34,715 nucleotides of DNA, taken from the NCBI GenBank assembly GCA_038209145.1, contig JBBQXZ010000016.1:1-34715 (forward strand), read 5' to 3'. The notes under the pieces were generated by a model. That model was not told the origin of the DNA, searched no databases, and saw only the letters and a list, made by a program, of their open reading frames with translations. Source of the stretch: Lunatibacter sp038209145. Its GTDB lineage: Bacteria; Bacteroidota; Bacteroidia; Cytophagales; Cyclobacteriaceae. Below are positions 33,368 through 34,715 of this stretch, one piece after another. The translations under genes were made by a program, and so were the position numbers. Position 1 is the first letter of the stretch, and every line of letters begins with the position of its first letter.

Positions 33368-34715
33368 ATGTTCTTCGAATTAGTATATGATAAAAGTTTG
33401 GCCCAAGCCAGTTATGTGATAGGCTGCCAGGCAGGAGGAGTTGCTGCCGTGATAGACGCTAAAAGGGACGTGGACACCTACCTGCAGATAGCCAACGCCA
33501 ATAACATGAAAATTACCCATATTTTGGAGACCCACATCCATGCGGACTTCCTCAGTGGGTCCAGGGAATTGGCAGCCTTGACAGGTGCAAAACTGTACCT
33601 TTCGGACGAAGGAGATGAAAATTGGAAGTATGATTTCCCACACAACAAGCTGAAGCATGGGGATACCATTAATCTTGGTAACCTGGACTTTGATGTCTTG
33701 CACACCCCCGGCCACACGCCGGAACATATAAGTTTCCTGCTTACTGACAAACCTGCTACCACGGATCCGGTGATGCTGTTTACAGGAGACTTCGTATTCG
33801 TTGGAGACGTTGGCAGACCGGATCTGTTGGAACAGGCTGCGGGCTTGAAGGGTACGCAAGATATTGGAGCTGCACGGCTTTTTGACTCCTTGAATGAGTT
33901 TGTGAAATTGGAAGATTACATCCAAGTTTGGCCCGGTCACGGCGCAGGTTCGGCCTGCGGAAAATCGCTTGGCGCAGTACCCATGACCACAGTGGGGTAC
34001 GAGAAAATAAGAAACTGGGCCTTACAGCTCTTGAATGACAAAAAAGCTTTCGCAAAGGAATTGCTTTCCGGTCAGCCCGAACCGCCAAAGTACTTTGCCA
34101 TGATGAAAAAGCTCAACAAAGTGGACAGAAAGCTGTTGACCGAAGTCCCCCAAGTTAAAAAACTCGATCAGGAAGCCTTTACAAAAATCAAGCGTGAAGG
34201 TCTCAAAATCATCGATACCCGAACTCCGGAGGAATTTGCCGGTGGCTTTCTGAAAGGCACCCTTAACATCACAAACAATAATTCATTTTCCACCTGGATG
34301 GGATGGTATATGAATTATGAGGAGTTCTTTGTCGTGGTGACCGAGGAAAATCAGGTAGAAGACCTTACGAGGAAGCTGATGCGAATCGGTCTGGACAATA
34401 TTTTCGGATTCATCACCCCAAGCCAACTCATCGCCTATGAGAAAGAAAACTTGGAAACGTATCAGCCCATTGAAAAAGAAGCTGTGGAGTCCAAACTCGA
34501 GACTACCGATGTACAGAGTATAGACGTGCGAGGTGCTTCAGAATTCAAAATTGGACATATTGATGGTGCAGACAATCTTTTCGTGGGCAAATTGATGGAT
34601 AATTTGGACAAAGTTGCCAAAGACAAACCCGTAATCGTTCACTGTCAAAGCGGTGTACGTGCTGCTATCGCCTATTCAATCTTAAGAGCCAATGGTTTTG
34701 ACAATGTGGAAAACT
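33368..34715 (+). CDS. MBL-fold persulfide dioxygenase-type protein with rhodanese domains (3'-truncated)
   Basis: The frame runs from ATG 33368 to the window end (449 complete codons), so the 3' end is missing. Residues about 1-230 are an MBL domain with ETHIHADF (H56, H58, D60), HTPGHTPEH and FTGDFVFVGDVGRPDLL; F61 stands where dinuclear enzymes have histidine, which fits the mono-iron persulfide dioxygenases (ETHE1/CstB type). Residues about 275-370 form a first rhodanese-like domain (IIDTRTPEEFAGG) without an active cysteine. A second begins near 380 (SIDVRGASEFKIGHIDGA) and has the catalytic loop HCQSGVRA. The likely job is oxidation of glutathione or other persulfides to sulfite, with sulfur transfer by the second rhodanese: sulfide detoxification. 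The exact substrate is inferred. Confidence 0.92.
   Translation, partial: MFFELVYDKSLAQASYVIGCQAGGVAAVIDAKRDVDTYLQIANANNMKITHILETHIHADFLSGSRELAALTGAKLYLSDEGDENWKYDFPHNKLKHGDTINLGNLDFDVLHTPGHTPEHISFLLTDKPATTDPVMLFTGDFVFVGDVGRPDLLEQAAGLKGTQDIGAARLFDSLNEFVKLEDYIQVWPGHGAGSACGKSLGAVPMTTVGYEKIRNWALQLLNDKKAFAKELLSGQPEPPKYFAMMKKLNKVDRKLLTEVPQVKKLDQEAFTKIKREGLKIIDTRTPEEFAGGFLKGTLNITNNNSFSTWMGWYMNYEEFFVVVTEENQVEDLTRKLMRIGLDNIFGFITPSQLIAYEKENLETYQPIEKEAVESKLETTDVQSIDVRGASEFKIGHIDGADNLFVGKLMDNLDKVAKDKPVIVHCQSGVRAAIAYSILRANGFDNVEN

Noticed and set aside
1..34715. CRISPR arrays, tRNA/rRNA genes, insertion sequences and phage genes
   Set aside because: No regularly spaced repeats, cloverleaf-like sequence, transposase or integrase was seen on either strand.

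Overview
The window is a stretch of chromosome from a Bacteroidota bacterium, most likely of the order Cytophagales near Cyclobacteriaceae (Algoriphagus- or Belliella-like; the genus is inference). The basis is three type IX secretion (T9SS) genes (sprA, porU, porV), the maeB-ruvA-sprA-gcvH-vanZ gene order, several families typical of this phylum (DUF4202, DUF2237, a TolB-like/outer-membrane fusion protein), few Shine-Dalgarno sequences, and candidate TAnnTTTG -7 boxes. No tRNA, rRNA, CRISPR array, insertion sequence or phage gene was seen; the window reads as core genome.

Layout. (1) 1-10.6 kb, plus strand: the 3' end of a malic enzyme (maeB), ruvA, the giant T9SS translocon gene sprA (2388 codons), gcvH, a VanZ-like membrane protein and a TonB-type energy transducer, closed by a strong intrinsic terminator. 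(2) A DUF2237 gene, converging on a minus-strand operon (16.6 to 11.1 kb): an FAD-dependent oxidoreductase, a 1168-residue TolB-like/beta-barrel fusion, and the RNase-related yicC. (3) A divergent plus-strand operon at 16.67-23.78 kb with overlapping or nearly overlapping genes: an MBL-fold hydrolase, phosphatidylserine synthase (pssA), the T9SS sortase porU, the cargo shuttle porV, and an M16-family protein that has lost its zinc site. (4) A convergent family 2 glycosyltransferase with a structured leader, a divergent YigZ/IMPACT gene, and a minus-strand pair, nhaC and a DEDDy 3'-5' exonuclease. (5) A Mpo1-like DUF962 membrane protein and a KefB-type cation:proton antiporter. (6) A DUF4202 gene, then a decayed minus-strand gene that was translationally coupled to an iron-sulfur-type uracil-DNA glycosylase, and finally a truncated MBL-rhodanese persulfide dioxygenase running off the window end.

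How they work together. SprA is the outer-membrane channel of T9SS; PorV carries cargo from SprA to PorU, which removes the C-terminal signal and attaches cargo to surface lipopolysaccharide. These genes sit in two operons about 9 kb apart. The second operon places a phospholipid-synthesis gene and a metal-free M16 protein in the same transcript as the sortase and shuttle. The best candidates for something not yet described are that M16 pseudoprotease, the three-part periplasmic/outer-membrane fusion protein with a repeated short motif in its linker, and the lost partner of the uracil-DNA glycosylase. Everything was read by eye; family names come from recognition of motifs and have not been checked by search.
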